This document shows positions 33,960 to 45,542 of a DNA stretch of 64,000 nt, in pieces (position 1 is the first letter of the stretch; each line of letters begins with the position of its first letter). Made by a program: the position numbers and the translations under genes. The stretch spans positions 232,001-296,000 of the forward strand of contig JAIQFQ010000001.1 of NCBI GenBank assembly GCA_020073245.1, in the 5' to 3' direction. Below the pieces are notes generated by a model. That model saw nothing but the letters and a program-made list of their open reading frames with translations, ran no database searches and was not told the origin of the DNA. This DNA comes from Terriglobia bacterium. Lineage in GTDB: Bacteria; Acidobacteriota; Thermoanaerobaculia; Thermoanaerobaculales; Thermoanaerobaculaceae.

Positions 33960-35987
33960 ATGCGACATACCGCGCTCGTGGCAGTGATGCTGACCCTGGT
34001 GCTTGCCGTCCCCGCGCTGGCCGGCCCCGCCGTCACCGGCTTTGCTCCCGTCGAGGGCGGCAAGCTCTTCTACGAGGTCCTGGGAAAGGGCCCCGCGGTC
34101 GTCCTCATCCACGGTGGCATGCTCGACCACCGTGCCTGGGACCCGCAGATCGCCGCCCTCACCCGCGGCCACCGCGTCGTCCGCTACGACGCGGCCGGGC
34201 ACGGTCAGTCGCCCGTACCCGACAAGCCGTGGAAGACGTATGAGCATCTCCGAGCGCTCCTCACCCAGCTCGGCATCCGGCACGCGGCGATCGTCGGCCA
34301 CTCGATGGGCGCCCGCATCGCCATCGACCTCGCCATCGCTGACCCCGAGCTCGTCGACGCGCTCGTCCTTATCAGCCCGGGGATGTCCGGCTTCCCCTTC
34401 ACCGGGCGGGACTTCCTCCAGAGCTCCGCGACCATGGCCGCCGCGCAGCGTGCTGGGAACGCCGCCCGCGCCTCGGAGTACTTCATGCGCTCGTGGGTGG
34501 CCGGGCCGCACCGCACGCCGGCGCAGGTCGACAAGGCGATCTGGGAGAAGGCCCTCCTGATGGCACTGCCCAACGCCCTGCATCAGATCGACGGTCCGGA
34601 GCTCGATCCGCCCGCGGTTGGCCGCCTCGCCGAGGTCAAGGCGCCGACGCTCGTCATCGAGGGTGCGCTCGACTGCGAGGACATCCATCTCATCGGCCGT
34701 CTGATCGAGCGTCGCGTCGCCGGAACACGAAGGGTCGTCATCCCCGGTGTCGCACACCTGGCCGGGCTGGAAGCGCCCGCCGAGGTCAGCCGGCTCATCG
34801 TCGACTTCCTCCGCGCCCCCGTGGCGGCGCGCACCGCCCCCGCGCGACCGGAGGTCGAGCAGACCTTCGTCGATGTCCCCGGTGGCCGCCTCTGGGCCGA
34901 GCGCCAAGGCGAGGGCGAGGCGGTGCTCCTCGTCCACGACGGTATCGTCCACTCGCCTCTGTGGGACGATGTCGCGCCGCTGTGGGCGACGCAGTACACC
35001 GTGATTCGCTACGACCGGCGCGGCTACGGCCACTCCGACAGGCCCTCCGCTCCCTACTCGCAGGTCGCCGACCTCGCGGACGTGCTCAACCACTTCGGCG
35101 TCGAGCGCGTTAACCTCGTCGGCTCGTCCGCGGGCGGCGGGCTGTGCATTGACTACGCCCTCGCCCACCCGGAGCAGGTCCTCTCGCTCACTCTCGTCGG
35201 CCCGGTGGTCACAGGGATGAGCTTCACGAGGCACCTCACCAACCGGGGCGGGCGTCTCACCGTCGAGATCTATCAAGACCCGGAGCGCTTCCGGAAATAC
35301 TGGACAACGACCGACCCCTTCTACCTTGCGCCCGAGAGCACGGAAGCGCGCAAGCGCGTCGCTGCCATCCTCGAGGCCAACCCGCACAACCTCGACTTCT
35401 CGCGTGACGGGCTGGAGCAGGAGCCGCCGCCGGCTCTGCCGCGCCTCGGGGAGATCCGCGTCCCCACGCTCGTCCTCGTCGGCGAGCACGACATCGGCGA
35501 TGTCCACGCCGCCGCCGGCGTGATCCAGGTCGGCGTTCGCGACGCGCGGCGAGTCATCGTCCCGCACTCCGGTCACGGCGTCCCCGTCGAGCGCCCCGAC
35601 GTGCTGGAGCTGCAGGCCCTCACCCACCTGCAGGACCGTGCGTTCCTCACGGCCCTTGCCAACCAGGGACCCGACGCCGCGGCCGAGGCGCTCCGCGCCG
35701 CCCGCCGCGCCGACCCCGCTGCCGTGCTCGTCTCCGAGCAGGAGCTCAATCGGCGCGGTTACGAGCTCCTCAGCGCCGGAAAGCCGGCCGACGCCGTCAA
35801 GGTCTTCCGCCTGGCGACCGCGGCGTTTCCGGCCTCCGCCAACACCTACGACTCCCTCGCCGAGGGGTTGCTTGCGGCCGGCGACCGCGACGGTGCTCGC
35901 ACCGCCTACCGCAAGGCGCTCGAGGTCGATCCCGCCAGCCCCTCCGCGCGCCAGGGCCTCGCAAGCCTGGACCGCCCGGCATCGTGA
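33960..35987 (+). CDS. Tandem double alpha/beta hydrolase with C-terminal TPR
   Basis: This 675-residue exported protein has a signal peptide (VMLTLVLAVPALA), then two complete alpha/beta-hydrolase domains. Domain 1 (about 25-285) has oxyanion HGG, nucleophile Ser115 in GHSMG, acid in EGALDCED and GVAHLAG His. Domain 2 (about 300-560) has VHDG, Ser390 in GSSAG, VGEHD and HSGHG. Residues from about 575 form two or three TPR-like helices (AADAVKVFRLATAAF style; ARTAYRKALEVDP). Both triads look functional. Substrates are unknown. It may be a carboxylesterase/lipase of the periplasm. Confidence 0.85.
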   Translation: MRHTALVAVMLTLVLAVPALAGPAVTGFAPVEGGKLFYEVLGKGPAVVLIHGGMLDHRAWDPQIAALTRGHRVVRYDAAGHGQSPVPDKPWKTYEHLRALLTQLGIRHAAIVGHSMGARIAIDLAIADPELVDALVLISPGMSGFPFTGRDFLQSSATMAAAQRAGNAARASEYFMRSWVAGPHRTPAQVDKAIWEKALLMALPNALHQIDGPELDPPAVGRLAEVKAPTLVIEGALDCEDIHLIGRLIERRVAGTRRVVIPGVAHLAGLEAPAEVSRLIVDFLRAPVAARTAPARPEVEQTFVDVPGGRLWAERQGEGEAVLLVHDGIVHSPLWDDVAPLWATQYTVIRYDRRGYGHSDRPSAPYSQVADLADVLNHFGVERVNLVGSSAGGGLCIDYALAHPEQVLSLTLVGPVVTGMSFTRHLTNRGGRLTVEIYQDPERFRKYWTTTDPFYLAPESTEARKRVAAILEANPHNLDFSRDGLEQEPPPALPRLGEIRVPTLVLVGEHDIGDVHAAAGVIQVGVRDARRVIVPHSGHGVPVERPDVLELQALTHLQDRAFLTALANQGPDAAAEALRAARRADPAAVLVSEQELNRRGYELLSAGKPADAVKVFRLATAAFPASANTYDSLAEGLLAAGDRDGARTAYRKALEVDPASPSARQGLASLDRPAS

Positions 35988-36164
35988 TGCGCCGATTGTC
36001 GCCGGACGGAGAGGCTTGTCGGGACGGACGTTTCTTGCCGACCTTTCACGAGCGGAGACGGTGCGAGCGCCACCGCAGCACCGGCAAGAACGAAGCCGTG
36101 CCCGCAGGGCAACAAAGATCAGCCTTCACGCGAGTGGAACAACGAGACAACAGCCTCCTGCCCA

Positions 36165-36199
36165 TATCCCTCGGCCGCGGCGCTCCCTCGGGATGACCA
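36165..36199 (-). repeat. Intergenic repeat related to the one at 33499-33586
   Basis: On the minus strand it reads ggtcatcccgagggagcgcc followed by gcggccgagggat, the same 'GTCATCCCGAG' type as upstream of the double hydrolase. The gap 35988-36246 between this gene and the convergent C69 gene holds no reading frame worth calling. Confidence 0.5.
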
Positions 36200-36246
36200 C
36201 CTGAAAGAAAGCAGACCGTTGTGCGGCGGGTCGCGAAGAACCCGGC

Positions 36247-37902
36247 TCAGTGGGTCGGCGCGGCCGTCGGTGTCGGAGTTGGCGCGGGTGTCGGAGGCAC
36301 CTTGATCACCGGGCCGTGATCCTGGACGATGCGCCGGTACCACGCATCCGGGTACTTTGGGTGCGTCACGTTTCCCTGACTGTCCTTGACGTTGCCGTCC
36401 ATGTACTTGACGAGCAGGTCCTCGCCCAGCTTCCGCCAGCGCTTGTGCACCATCTCACCCTGCGCGACGGAGTACCTCGTCAGGTAGTCGCGGGCGAGCG
36501 CCGGCGCCTGGTTGTAGAGCGAGAGCGCCGCCTTCTCGATCTCGGGCTGATCCGCGAGGAACCGCCCCTCGAGCTCACGCTGTACCTGTTGGATGTCCAC
36601 GATCATGTCCGAGTAGCGCGAGTAGGCGTAGTTGGAGACCCAGTTGAACACCCAGAACATCGAGTCCCAGGAGAAATGGTGGAAGTCCGCGGTCCCGACC
36701 GCGAACGGGTGCGGCACCTCGCGGATGCCGCAGTACATCGGCGTCCACACGGTCGAGTAGGTGTCGTCCACGCCGAACCACAGCACCCCCCCGATCGGGT
36801 CGGGGAGCGTGGACCGCATCTGGGCGATGAACGAGAATCCGGTCTGCTGCGTCGAGGCGGCCCGCTCGCTCACGTACTTGACCCCGTCCACCTCCCACTC
36901 CATCGGGCGCCATCGGTAGGGGCACGCGAACGGCCCGGCGCCGATGTCCTTGGTCATGTCGAGCGGGGTCCCCTCGAAGTGGTCGCGCATGAGCGCCATC
37001 GCGTCGCCGACGGTGAGCTTCCTGTCGGGCTTGATCGCCAGTGGCACCGGCGCCGGCACGCCCTTGGCCTCGTCGAACGGCAGGTTCGCCGATGGAGCCG
37101 CACGCCGGAACATGCTCCATACGCGCGCCTCGCACGCGCGCAGCGAGCCGAAGTCGGCCGGCGCGTAGATGTCGGCGAAGGAAAACTCCTCGTCCTTTCC
37201 CTTGAACCACCCCTTCTCGCGCGCGAACGAGATGACGTCCTTCCCGTAGAGACAGTTGGCGGGATCGTTGAGCGGGAAGCGGTGGATGCGCGACTGGTTG
37301 GCGTGCCCCGAGATCGTGCCGTCGGGGATCCGCTGCGCCACCCACAGTGCGCCTAGGCCGTCCTCGCCTTTGCCGATCATCTCGAGGATCCACGCCTCGT
37401 TCGGGTCCGCGACCGAGAACGACTCGCCCTCGGACGCGTAGCCGTACTCTGTCGCGAGGTCAGTCATCACCTTGATCGCCTCGCGCGCCGTGCGCGCCCG
37501 CTCCAGCGCGATGTACATCAACGAGCCGTAGTCCACCACCGCCTTCTTCTCAGGCTTGGCCAGCTCGTCCCGCCCGCCGAACGTCGTCTCACCGACCGAC
37601 ACCTGGTGCTCGTTGATGTTGCCAACGCGCCAGTAGGTCACGGGGACCTGGGGGATGCGGCCGAGGAACTTGCCGGTGTCCCACTCGAGGATTTCGCGCG
37701 TCGCCCCGGCTGCAAAGGCCCCGCCCGGCTGCAGGTACAGCTCGCCGTAGAGGTCGTGCGAGTCGGCGATATAGCTGATGAACGTCGACCCGTCGGCGGA
37801 CGCTCCCTTGGTGATGATCAGGTTGGTACACCCATTCACGGACCGTGGAGCAAGAGCCAGCAGGGTCAGCAGGCCGACGGTGACGGACGCGCTTGGCTTC
37901 AT
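36247..37902 (-). CDS. Secreted C69-family dipeptidase
   Basis: The 551-residue peptidase has a signal peptide (VTVGLLTLLALAPRSVNG) directly followed by CTNLIITKGAS: the N-terminal Cys24 is the Ntn nucleophile exposed on processing, as in family C69. Other family segments: ISYIADSH, EWDTGKFLG, SVADPNEAWILEMIG, and RTAREAIKVM. It has a Thr/Pro-rich tail (PPTPAPTPTPTAAPTH). Start ATG 37902 follows GGGAGGGG. It should hydrolyse dipeptides or tripeptides outside the cytoplasm. Convergent with the double hydrolase gene. Confidence 0.9.
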   Translation of the reverse strand: MKPSASVTVGLLTLLALAPRSVNGCTNLIITKGASADGSTFISYIADSHDLYGELYLQPGGAFAAGATREILEWDTGKFLGRIPQVPVTYWRVGNINEHQVSVGETTFGGRDELAKPEKKAVVDYGSLMYIALERARTAREAIKVMTDLATEYGYASEGESFSVADPNEAWILEMIGKGEDGLGALWVAQRIPDGTISGHANQSRIHRFPLNDPANCLYGKDVISFAREKGWFKGKDEEFSFADIYAPADFGSLRACEARVWSMFRRAAPSANLPFDEAKGVPAPVPLAIKPDRKLTVGDAMALMRDHFEGTPLDMTKDIGAGPFACPYRWRPMEWEVDGVKYVSERAASTQQTGFSFIAQMRSTLPDPIGGVLWFGVDDTYSTVWTPMYCGIREVPHPFAVGTADFHHFSWDSMFWVFNWVSNYAYSRYSDMIVDIQQVQRELEGRFLADQPEIEKAALSLYNQAPALARDYLTRYSVAQGEMVHKRWRKLGEDLLVKYMDGNVKDSQGNVTHPKYPDAWYRRIVQDHGPVIKVPPTPAPTPTPTAAPTH

Positions 37903-38090
37903 GGTTTCCCCTCCCAAGGGGTGTCGGCGCCGATCGGGCGCCGCCGGGCAGGATAGCAGGAAAAACACGCCTCTCCCCCCCGCGACGCCGGAACCGGCGG
38001 CCCCGAGACGACCGCTTGGTTTACCATGGTGTCACCACGCCACGCGGTCACGCCGCGGGATGGGTTCGGTTCAGCCCGGGGAGGTGCGGC

Positions 38091-38468
38091 ATGAAGAAGA
38101 TCATCGTTGCGATCGTCTTGATTTTCGCGGCCATCTACGCGTTCAAGTACTACGACAAGATTCGGACGGTCGACGCGAACAGAGGGCGGGTCGAAGCGAT
38201 GCTGCGGGCCATGGCGGAGAAGGACGAGCAGACGGCGCTCTGCCTCTGGGCTCTCAACAAGGTCGTGCTCGACCGCGAAACGATGTCTTTCTACTACGAC
38301 CGCTACCTGAAGTTCGTCTCCGAGTCCGGGCTCAACGGCAGTTCGGGGTGGACCGTGGCAGATACAAAGCCCGGCGACGACGGGCGGGCGACGATGGTAA
38401 CCGTCCGCAGCAGCGATCGGACCGTCGTACTCAGGGTGTCGGAGGGCCTCCCGATCGAGCTCCAGTAG
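38091..38468 (+). CDS. Small membrane-anchored hypothetical protein
   Basis: This 125-residue protein begins KKIIVAIVLIFAAIYAFKYY, one N-terminal hydrophobic anchor. The rest is a soluble alpha/beta domain with one Cys (TALCLWALNKVV) and an acidic C-terminal sheet (ATMVTVRSSDRTVVLRVSE). No family is recognised. Strong ribosome site (GGGGAGG) before ATG 38091. It ends next to a dispersed repeat that separates it from the convergent winged-helix gene. Confidence 0.65.
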   Translation: MKKIIVAIVLIFAAIYAFKYYDKIRTVDANRGRVEAMLRAMAEKDEQTALCLWALNKVVLDRETMSFYYDRYLKFVSESGLNGSSGWTVADTKPGDDGRATMVTVRSSDRTVVLRVSEGLPIELQ

Positions 38469-38507
38469 TAACGCGGGGAGACTGGGGTCCGGGAACCGGA
38501 TTCCGAA

Positions 38508-38610
38508 GTCCGTGGCCCGTGGTCCGAAGAGACAAGCAGAGGTGCTGGGGAGCAGAGGAGCAAGAAACGAAACCGGTCTTGCCTCGGCCTTTCCCCTCTG
38601 CTCCTCCGTC
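38508..38610. repeat. Dispersed repeat (family 1) and hairpin between convergent genes
   Basis: It starts gtccgtggcccgtggtccga and agagacaag, the same family-1 unit found at 16767, 57360 and 58987. It continues with an inverted pair, gagcagaggagcaag (about 38549-38563) and cctctgctcctc (about 38595-38607). Lies between two converging genes, so a terminator role is possible. Confidence 0.6.
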
Positions 38611-38631
38611 CCTCCGCTCCTCTGCGGCCGA

Positions 38632-38835
38632 TCAGGTCAGCCAGATCTGGATGCTGCGCTCCTCGCGCTTGATCCCCACCTTGCCCTCGCGGGCGAGCCA
38701 ACCGATCGCCATGTAGACCAGGTTGCGCGGTGCATCAACACCCTTCTCGAGCGAGGAGAGGCTCACCTTGCCGTGCTCGACCAGGAAGCCCCAGATTGCG
38801 CCTGCAGCCGTCCCTATATCGTCGATGTACATCAT
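38632..38835 (-). CDS. Small winged helix-turn-helix protein (DUF2582-like)
   Basis: This 67-residue protein has the winged-helix layout YIDDIGTAAGAIWGFL, then LSSLEKGVDAPRNLVYMAIGWL (recognition region) and REGKVGIKREE. Such mini regulators occur widely with unknown targets. Start at ATG 38835 (with a second ATG after it) is preceded by GGAGG at a good distance; a longer frame upstream is less likely. It lies 84 bases after glgB on the same strand. Confidence 0.8.
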   Translation of the reverse strand: MMYIDDIGTAAGAIWGFLVEHGKVSLSSLEKGVDAPRNLVYMAIGWLAREGKVGIKREERSIQIWLT

Positions 38836-38919
38836 CGTTGCCGCCTCCAATGAGTCTCTATCTTGACGCAACTCGGCCGTGCGCGCAAACCCCCCGACGT
38901 GATGCTGCTCACGCCCCGC

Positions 38920-40839
38920 CTATTCCCCCTTGAGGAAGACGGCAGCCAGAGGTGGAAGGAGCAGGGACAACGAGGAGGCGCGGCCGTGCCTCGGTACGGC
39001 CTCGGCCTGCACCGCGCCAAGGTTGCCCATCCCGCCGCCGCCGTACTCCGCCGCGTCGCTGTTGAACACCTCGCGCCATACTCCCCCAGAAGGCACGCCG
39101 ATCCTGTACCCGAGGCGTGGGACCGGCGTGAAGTTGCAGGCGACCAGGAACGCCGTTCCCTTCTTCCCCTTACGCAGGAAGGAGAGGATGCTCCCCTGCC
39201 AGTCGGCGCAGTCCACCCACTCGAACCCGGCGGAATCGCAGTCGTTTTCGTGCAGCGCCGGCTCGGCGCGGTACAGGCGGTTGAGATCGGCGACGAGACG
39301 GCGCACGCCCTCGTGGGGCGCGTACTGCAGGAGGTGCCAATCCAGGCTCTCGTCGTGGCGCCACTCGCGCCACTGGGCGATCTCACCCCCCATGAAGAGC
39401 AGCTTCTTGCCCGGCTGCCCCCACATGTACGCCAGCAACAGGCGGAGGTTCGCGAAGCGCTGCCATTCGTCGCCGGGCATCTTGTCGAGCAACGAGCCCT
39501 TGCCGTGCACGACCTCGTCGTGGGACAGCGGCAGCACGAAGTTCTCGTGGAACGCGTAGAGCTGCCGGAAGGTCAACTGGTCATGGTGGTGCTTGCGGTG
39601 GATCGGGTCGCGGCGCATGTACTCGAGGGTGTCGTGCATCCAACCCATGTCCCACTTGAGCCCAAAGCCGAGACCGCCGACGTACGTCGGCCGGGAGACC
39701 ATCGGCCACGCCGTGGACTCCTCCGCGATGCTCTGCACGTCGGGGTGGCGGTGGTAGACCTCCTCGTTGGTGCGGCGCAGGAACGAGATCGCATCGAGAT
39801 TCTCGCGGCCACCGTACTGGTTCGGGATCCACTCCCCTTCCTTCCGGGAGTAATCGAGGTACAGCATCGAGGCCACGGCGTCCACCCGAAGACCGTCGGT
39901 GTGGTAGGTCCCGAGCCAGAACAGCGCGTTGGACGTCAGGAAGCTCCGAACCTCGTTGCGGCCGTAGTTGAAGATGTAGCTGCCCCAGTCGGGGTGATAT
40001 CCCTGGCGCGGGTCGGCGTGCTCGTACAGGTGGGTACCGTCGAAGTACGCGGGGCCGTGCTCATCGGACGGAAAGTGCGACGGCACCCAGTCCAGGATCA
40101 CGCCGATGCCGGACTGGTGCAGCGTGTCGACGAGGAACATGAAGTCCTGCGGCGTGCCGTAGCGGCTGGTGGGCGCGAAGAAGCCGGTGATCTGGTACCC
40201 CCACGAGCCGTAGAACGGGTGTTCCATGATCGGCATGAACTCGACGTGGGTGAAACCCATCCCGGTGACGTACTCCGCCAGTTTGGGGCCCAGTTCACGG
40301 TAGGACAGCCAGCGGTTGCCGTCCTCGGGCACGTGCATCCACGAGCCCAGGTGCACCTCGTAGATCGACATCGGAGCATCGAGCTTGGCGCGCGCGCCTC
40401 GCCCCTTCATCCAGTCCGCGTCCCCCCACTCGTACTCCAGGTCCCACACCACCGAGCCGGTCTTGGGCGGCGTCTCGTGGTGGAACCCAAAGGGGTCCGC
40501 CTTGTCCACCCGGTAGCCGTGGAACCGCGAGCGCACGTGATACTTGTAGAGCGCTCCCTTGCCGATCCCGGCGATGAACCCCTCCCAGATGCCGGACCCG
40601 CCGCGGGGCGCGAGGGGATGGCGGTCCTCGTTCCAGCCGTTGAAGTCGCCGGAGACGCTCACGCCTTCGGCGTCCGGCGCCCACACCGCGAAGCAGGTCC
40701 CGCCCTGGCCGTCCACCGTCGCCGGGTGAGCCCCGAGCTTCTCCCATAGGGCGAAGTGACTCCCTTCGTTGAACAGAAACAGATCGTCGTCGGACAGTCG
40801 GCTCACGTCGTGGCGGACTTCAGTGTGGCTCCCACTCAT
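38920..40839 (-). CDS. glgB: 1,4-alpha-glucan branching enzyme
   Basis: This 639-residue GH13 enzyme adds alpha-1,6 branches to glycogen. It has an N-terminal CBM48 domain ([20 protein letters not shown]) and the catalytic barrel with [36 protein letters not shown] (nucleophile Asp), IAEEST (acid/base Glu) and [13 protein letters not shown] (stabilising Asp). The C-terminal domain ends [11 protein letters not shown]. It lacks the long extra N1 module of enteric GlgB. It follows aspS by 113 bases on the same strand; no other glycogen gene is in the window. Confidence 0.95.
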   Translation of the reverse strand: MSGSHTEVRHDVSRLSDDDLFLFNEGSHFALWEKLGAHPATVDGQGGTCFAVWAPDAEGVSVSGDFNGWNEDRHPLAPRGGSGIWEGFIAGIGKGALYKYHVRSRFHGYRVDKADPFGFHHETPPKTGSVVWDLEYEWGDADWMKGRGARAKLDAPMSIYEVHLGSWMHVPEDGNRWLSYRELGPKLAEYVTGMGFTHVEFMPIMEHPFYGSWGYQITGFFAPTSRYGTPQDFMFLVDTLHQSGIGVILDWVPSHFPSDEHGPAYFDGTHLYEHADPRQGYHPDWGSYIFNYGRNEVRSFLTSNALFWLGTYHTDGLRVDAVASMLYLDYSRKEGEWIPNQYGGRENLDAISFLRRTNEEVYHRHPDVQSIAEESTAWPMVSRPTYVGGLGFGLKWDMGWMHDTLEYMRRDPIHRKHHHDQLTFRQLYAFHENFVLPLSHDEVVHGKGSLLDKMPGDEWQRFANLRLLLAYMWGQPGKKLLFMGGEIAQWREWRHDESLDWHLLQYAPHEGVRRLVADLNRLYRAEPALHENDCDSAGFEWVDCADWQGSILSFLRKGKKGTAFLVACNFTPVPRLGYRIGVPSGGVWREVFNSDAAEYGGGGMGNLGAVQAEAVPRHGRASSLSLLLPPLAAVFLKGE

Positions 40840-40952
40840 CGCAGTCGGCCTCCCGATGACCCAGGGGTTCTTCCGGCCACGATACCAGAAACGGTGCGTT
40901 CGGCTGCCCGCCGTCCCACCCCATCAGAACCAGCCACCGCCCGCGCGGAGAA

Positions 40953-42758
<1,806 letters not shown>

Positions 42759-43227
42759 ACAGCCCCCTTCGTTTGCCCCAGCAGCGGCGGGATTCTAGCC
42801 TGGATTTGTTCGTGGGGGTTCGTCGCGAGAACGCGCAGCTGGCTGGGACGGTGGGCGACCGTCCGATGCGGGGGGACCGGCGCCGCGTTCGCGTCGCCTT
42901 GTGCCCACCGCACCCCCGAACTCGCGAGGCCAAGCCTCGCTCGTTCTCTGGTCGGGACCCGAGTCGTATCCCCTGCGATACGTCGCAGGCTCCGAACCCC
43001 GAGTACGCCCGCCAGACCGGCCAGATCCGCGTTCGCAGCAGAACCCCCGTGGACAATCCGGGCTGGCAGGGCCAGTGGTTGCGCCTGGAAGATCGTCGTC
43101 GAGGTGATCGTCCCTCCGGTCGGTCGGCGCGGAGCCGGGGAGCAGCCACGTCGTCCGCGACTCACGCGGGGCCTTCAGATGGAGCGGGCGGTCAGGTAGA
43201 CTCGTTCCCCGCAGGGAGGGAAGACGG
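42759..43227. other. Non-coding stretch between divergent aspS and nitroreductase genes
   Basis: No gene is convincing in either direction. It contains a perfect 7-bp hairpin, cctgcga-tacg-tcgcagg (42972-42989), with a TACG loop. It presumably also holds the two divergent promoters, but none could be identified with confidence. Confidence 0.5.
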
Positions 43228-44064
43228 ATGAACTTCAGATATCTTTCGGGGCCGGTCGCCGCCGTCGCTATCGCGGTCACGTTGTCTGCGGGTGTGGTCT
43301 GCGCGCAGGAACAGGTTCCACCTGCCCCGGTGCCGACCGCCCTGGCCGAGCCGGCTCAAGCGCCGCCAGGACAGTTCCCCCCCGGGCAGGGCTACCCCCG
43401 GCAGGGCCGTGAGGGAAGGAGCCGGCGAAACGGGGCTCCCCGCGCGACACCGCGGACTCCGACCGGGCCGGCCGTCAAGCTGGCCGCACCCAAGGCCAAG
43501 AGCGAGACATCGGTCGAGCAGGCCTTGTGGGGCCGACGGTCGCTACGTTCCGTCACAGCAGGTCAGATCACGCTGGAAGACATCGGCCAGCTGATGTGGG
43601 CGGCGCAGGGGCTTACCGGTGAATATGGCCGCCGCGCGGCCCCCTCGGCCGGTGGTGCGTACCCTCTCGAGGTGCTTCTGGTGGCCGGCGACGTCACCGG
43701 CCTCCCCGCCGGCGTGTACCGGTACTATCCCGCGTCCAACGAACTCGAGCGCCTCGTTGAGGGGGACCGACGTGGCGACCTCGGTGAGGTATGCAAGTTC
43801 AGGGGAATCGAAAAGGCACCCGCAATCGTGGTGATTACCGGGGTCGAGTCGCGCATGGCGACGATCGTCCCGGCCGGACCGATGGCGCACCACACCGTGG
43901 CGATCGAGGCAGGTGCCGCCTCGCAAAACCTCGTGCTCGAGGCGGTCGCGCTCGGCCTGGGCACGGCCATCGTGCCGGATTCGGACGAAGAGAAGCTTGC
44001 AAAGATCCTCCACGCGGCTCCCAACGAGAAGCCGTTCGTAACCGTTGTGATCTCGAGGCAGTGA
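43228..44064 (+). CDS. Exported SagB-type nitroreductase family protein
   Basis: The 278 residues comprise a signal peptide (VAIAVTLSAGVVCA), a Pro/Gln-rich linker (PPGQFPPGQGYPRQG), then an FMN nitroreductase domain of the SagB/ThcOx kind: WGRRSLRSVT (FMN-phosphate contacts), MWAAQGLTG, RAAPSAGGAYPLEVLL, and C-terminal LEAVALGLGTAIVP. SagB-like enzymes oxidise azolines or act on small quinone/nitro substrates; an exported form with a linker is unusual. GGGAGGGAAG stands before the ATG. No cyclodehydratase neighbour is present. Confidence 0.86.
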   Translation: MNFRYLSGPVAAVAIAVTLSAGVVCAQEQVPPAPVPTALAEPAQAPPGQFPPGQGYPRQGREGRSRRNGAPRATPRTPTGPAVKLAAPKAKSETSVEQALWGRRSLRSVTAGQITLEDIGQLMWAAQGLTGEYGRRAAPSAGGAYPLEVLLVAGDVTGLPAGVYRYYPASNELERLVEGDRRGDLGEVCKFRGIEKAPAIVVITGVESRMATIVPAGPMAHHTVAIEAGAASQNLVLEAVALGLGTAIVPDSDEEKLAKILHAAPNEKPFVTVVISRQ

Positions 44065-44180
44065 CTCCGGTGGCGGGATCGCGCACGCGTGTCACCGGCT
44101 TCTGACAGGAGACATGCGGGTCGAGGGGCCTGCCCTCAGGCGCCGCCCGGACCCGGTGACCACGCCTCTCGCAGCCCTGC

Positions 44181-45182
44181 TCAGGCGGGGAGCGCCACAC
44201 CCCTGAGGAACTCAGCGCTCCTCTCGGGCAGCGCGGTGTTGATGAACATGCCGGTGCCGAGCTCGAAGCCGGCGGATTTCGTCACCCGCGGAATGAGTGA
44301 GATGTACCAGTGGAAGTACTTCACCGCGCCTTCTTGCGGGGACAGCGAGCGGATCACGAAGTTGTAGTCGGGATCCTCGAGGCCGACGTAGAGCCGCAGC
44401 AGCACCTCGCGCAGCACGGCAGCGAGATCGGCAAGCTGGTTGTCGGTCACATCGCCGAAATCCGCGCTGTGGCGCTTCGGGAAGAACCAGATGTGGAACG
44501 GAGAGAGTGCCGCGTAGGGCACGAACGCGGCGAACGAGGCGTTCTGGGCGATCACCCGCGTGCCGTCGCGCAACTCCTCGTCGAGCGTACGGCAGTACAG
44601 ACACTCCCCCACGTTGCCCCAGTGCCGCAGTGCCTCCTCCAGGCGGGCGCGGAGCTGGCTGGGCAGCACGGGCATCCCGACGATCTGGGAGTGCGGGTGG
44701 ATGAGCGAGGTGCCGGCAGCCTCGCCGTAGTTCTTGAAGAGGATCACGTGCTCGATGCGGCGGTCCTTGTAGAACGCACGGAACCGGTGCCGATACGTCT
44801 GCAGGACCTGCTCCAGCTGGGAGAGGGGCAACAGGGCCATCGTCAGGTTGTGCGCCGGCGTCTCCAGGATGACCTCGTGGAGGCCTATGCCGTCGAGGCA
44901 GGTTCGAAAGCCGTTCACGTGGCGCTCGACGGTTCCCTCGGGCGTCAGGGCGGCATACCGGTTGGGCACCGACCGGACCAGCCACCCTCCGCCCGGGGCG
45001 GCCACCCGGAACTGTTCCGCCGGCGTCTGGGCCTCGTTGCCCGGACAGAATGGGCACTCGGGCGCCAAGGGCGGAAGCACGGCCTTGTGTCTCTTCTGAG
45101 TGAATTCCTCGGGGCGTCGAGCACGCTCCGTAGCGATGATGACCCAATCGCCTGTGACCGGGTTGGAGCGGATCTCGGGCAT
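44181..45182 (-). CDS. galT: Galactose-1-phosphate uridylyltransferase
   Basis: This 333-residue Leloir-pathway enzyme exchanges UMP between UDP-glucose and galactose-1-phosphate. It has zinc-site cysteines CPFCPGNE, the active-site His in IHPHSQIVG, and the C-terminal YFHWYISLIPR with its conserved His. Length and order match the bacterial short GalT group. GGGGAGG precedes ATG 45182. It stands apart from other sugar genes. Confidence 0.94.
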   Translation of the reverse strand: MPEIRSNPVTGDWVIIATERARRPEEFTQKRHKAVLPPLAPECPFCPGNEAQTPAEQFRVAAPGGGWLVRSVPNRYAALTPEGTVERHVNGFRTCLDGIGLHEVILETPAHNLTMALLPLSQLEQVLQTYRHRFRAFYKDRRIEHVILFKNYGEAAGTSLIHPHSQIVGMPVLPSQLRARLEEALRHWGNVGECLYCRTLDEELRDGTRVIAQNASFAAFVPYAALSPFHIWFFPKRHSADFGDVTDNQLADLAAVLREVLLRLYVGLEDPDYNFVIRSLSPQEGAVKYFHWYISLIPRVTKSAGFELGTGMFINTALPERSAEFLRGVALPA

Positions 45183-45341
45183 CGTGACGCCTCCCCACGG
45201 CCGTGCGGCCGGCCTCGTCCTGCGATAGGAACCTCATCACTGGGTACACCCCCGCCGGTTAGGTGTCAAGGGCCGTGCCGTGCGGAAACCCTGCCGCCAT
45301 CGCCACGTATTGAAGCTTGGCGCGAGCCCTGGAGGTGGACG

Positions 45342-45542
45342 ATGGTCAGGCTTCTCCTCTGGCTGATCCTGCTGGTGCTGTGCTGGCCATTGGCGCTGCT
45401 GGCGCTCCTGCTCTACCCGTTCGTCTGGCTTTTTCTCCTGCCGTTCCGCCTCCTGGGCATCGCCGTCGAGGGCGTGCTCGGTCTCTTCAAGGCGATCGTC
45501 ATGCTCCCAGCCCGTGTCCTTGCGGGTCCCCGCCGCGTCTAG
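45342..45542 (+). CDS. Small hydrophobic membrane protein
   Basis: This 66-residue protein is almost entirely membrane helix (LLLWLILLVLCWPLALLALL; FVWLFLLPFRLLGIAVEGVL) with a basic C-terminus (ARVLAGPRRV). GGAGGTGGAC precedes the ATG by a correct distance, supporting a real gene. Its stop (TAG) overlaps the stop of the convergent helicase gene within CTAG. Function unknown. Confidence 0.7.
   Translation: MVRLLLWLILLVLCWPLALLALLLYPFVWLFLLPFRLLGIAVEGVLGLFKAIVMLPARVLAGPRRV

Noticed and set aside
38863-40749. 628-codon open frame on the plus strand opposite glgB
   Set aside because: Shadow of glgB; no family features, and the glgB reading has all catalytic motifs.
42795-43280. 161-codon minus-strand frame between aspS and the nitroreductase
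   Set aside because: No ribosome site, overlaps the nitroreductase start and has low-complexity, Arg/Gly/Pro-rich sequence.
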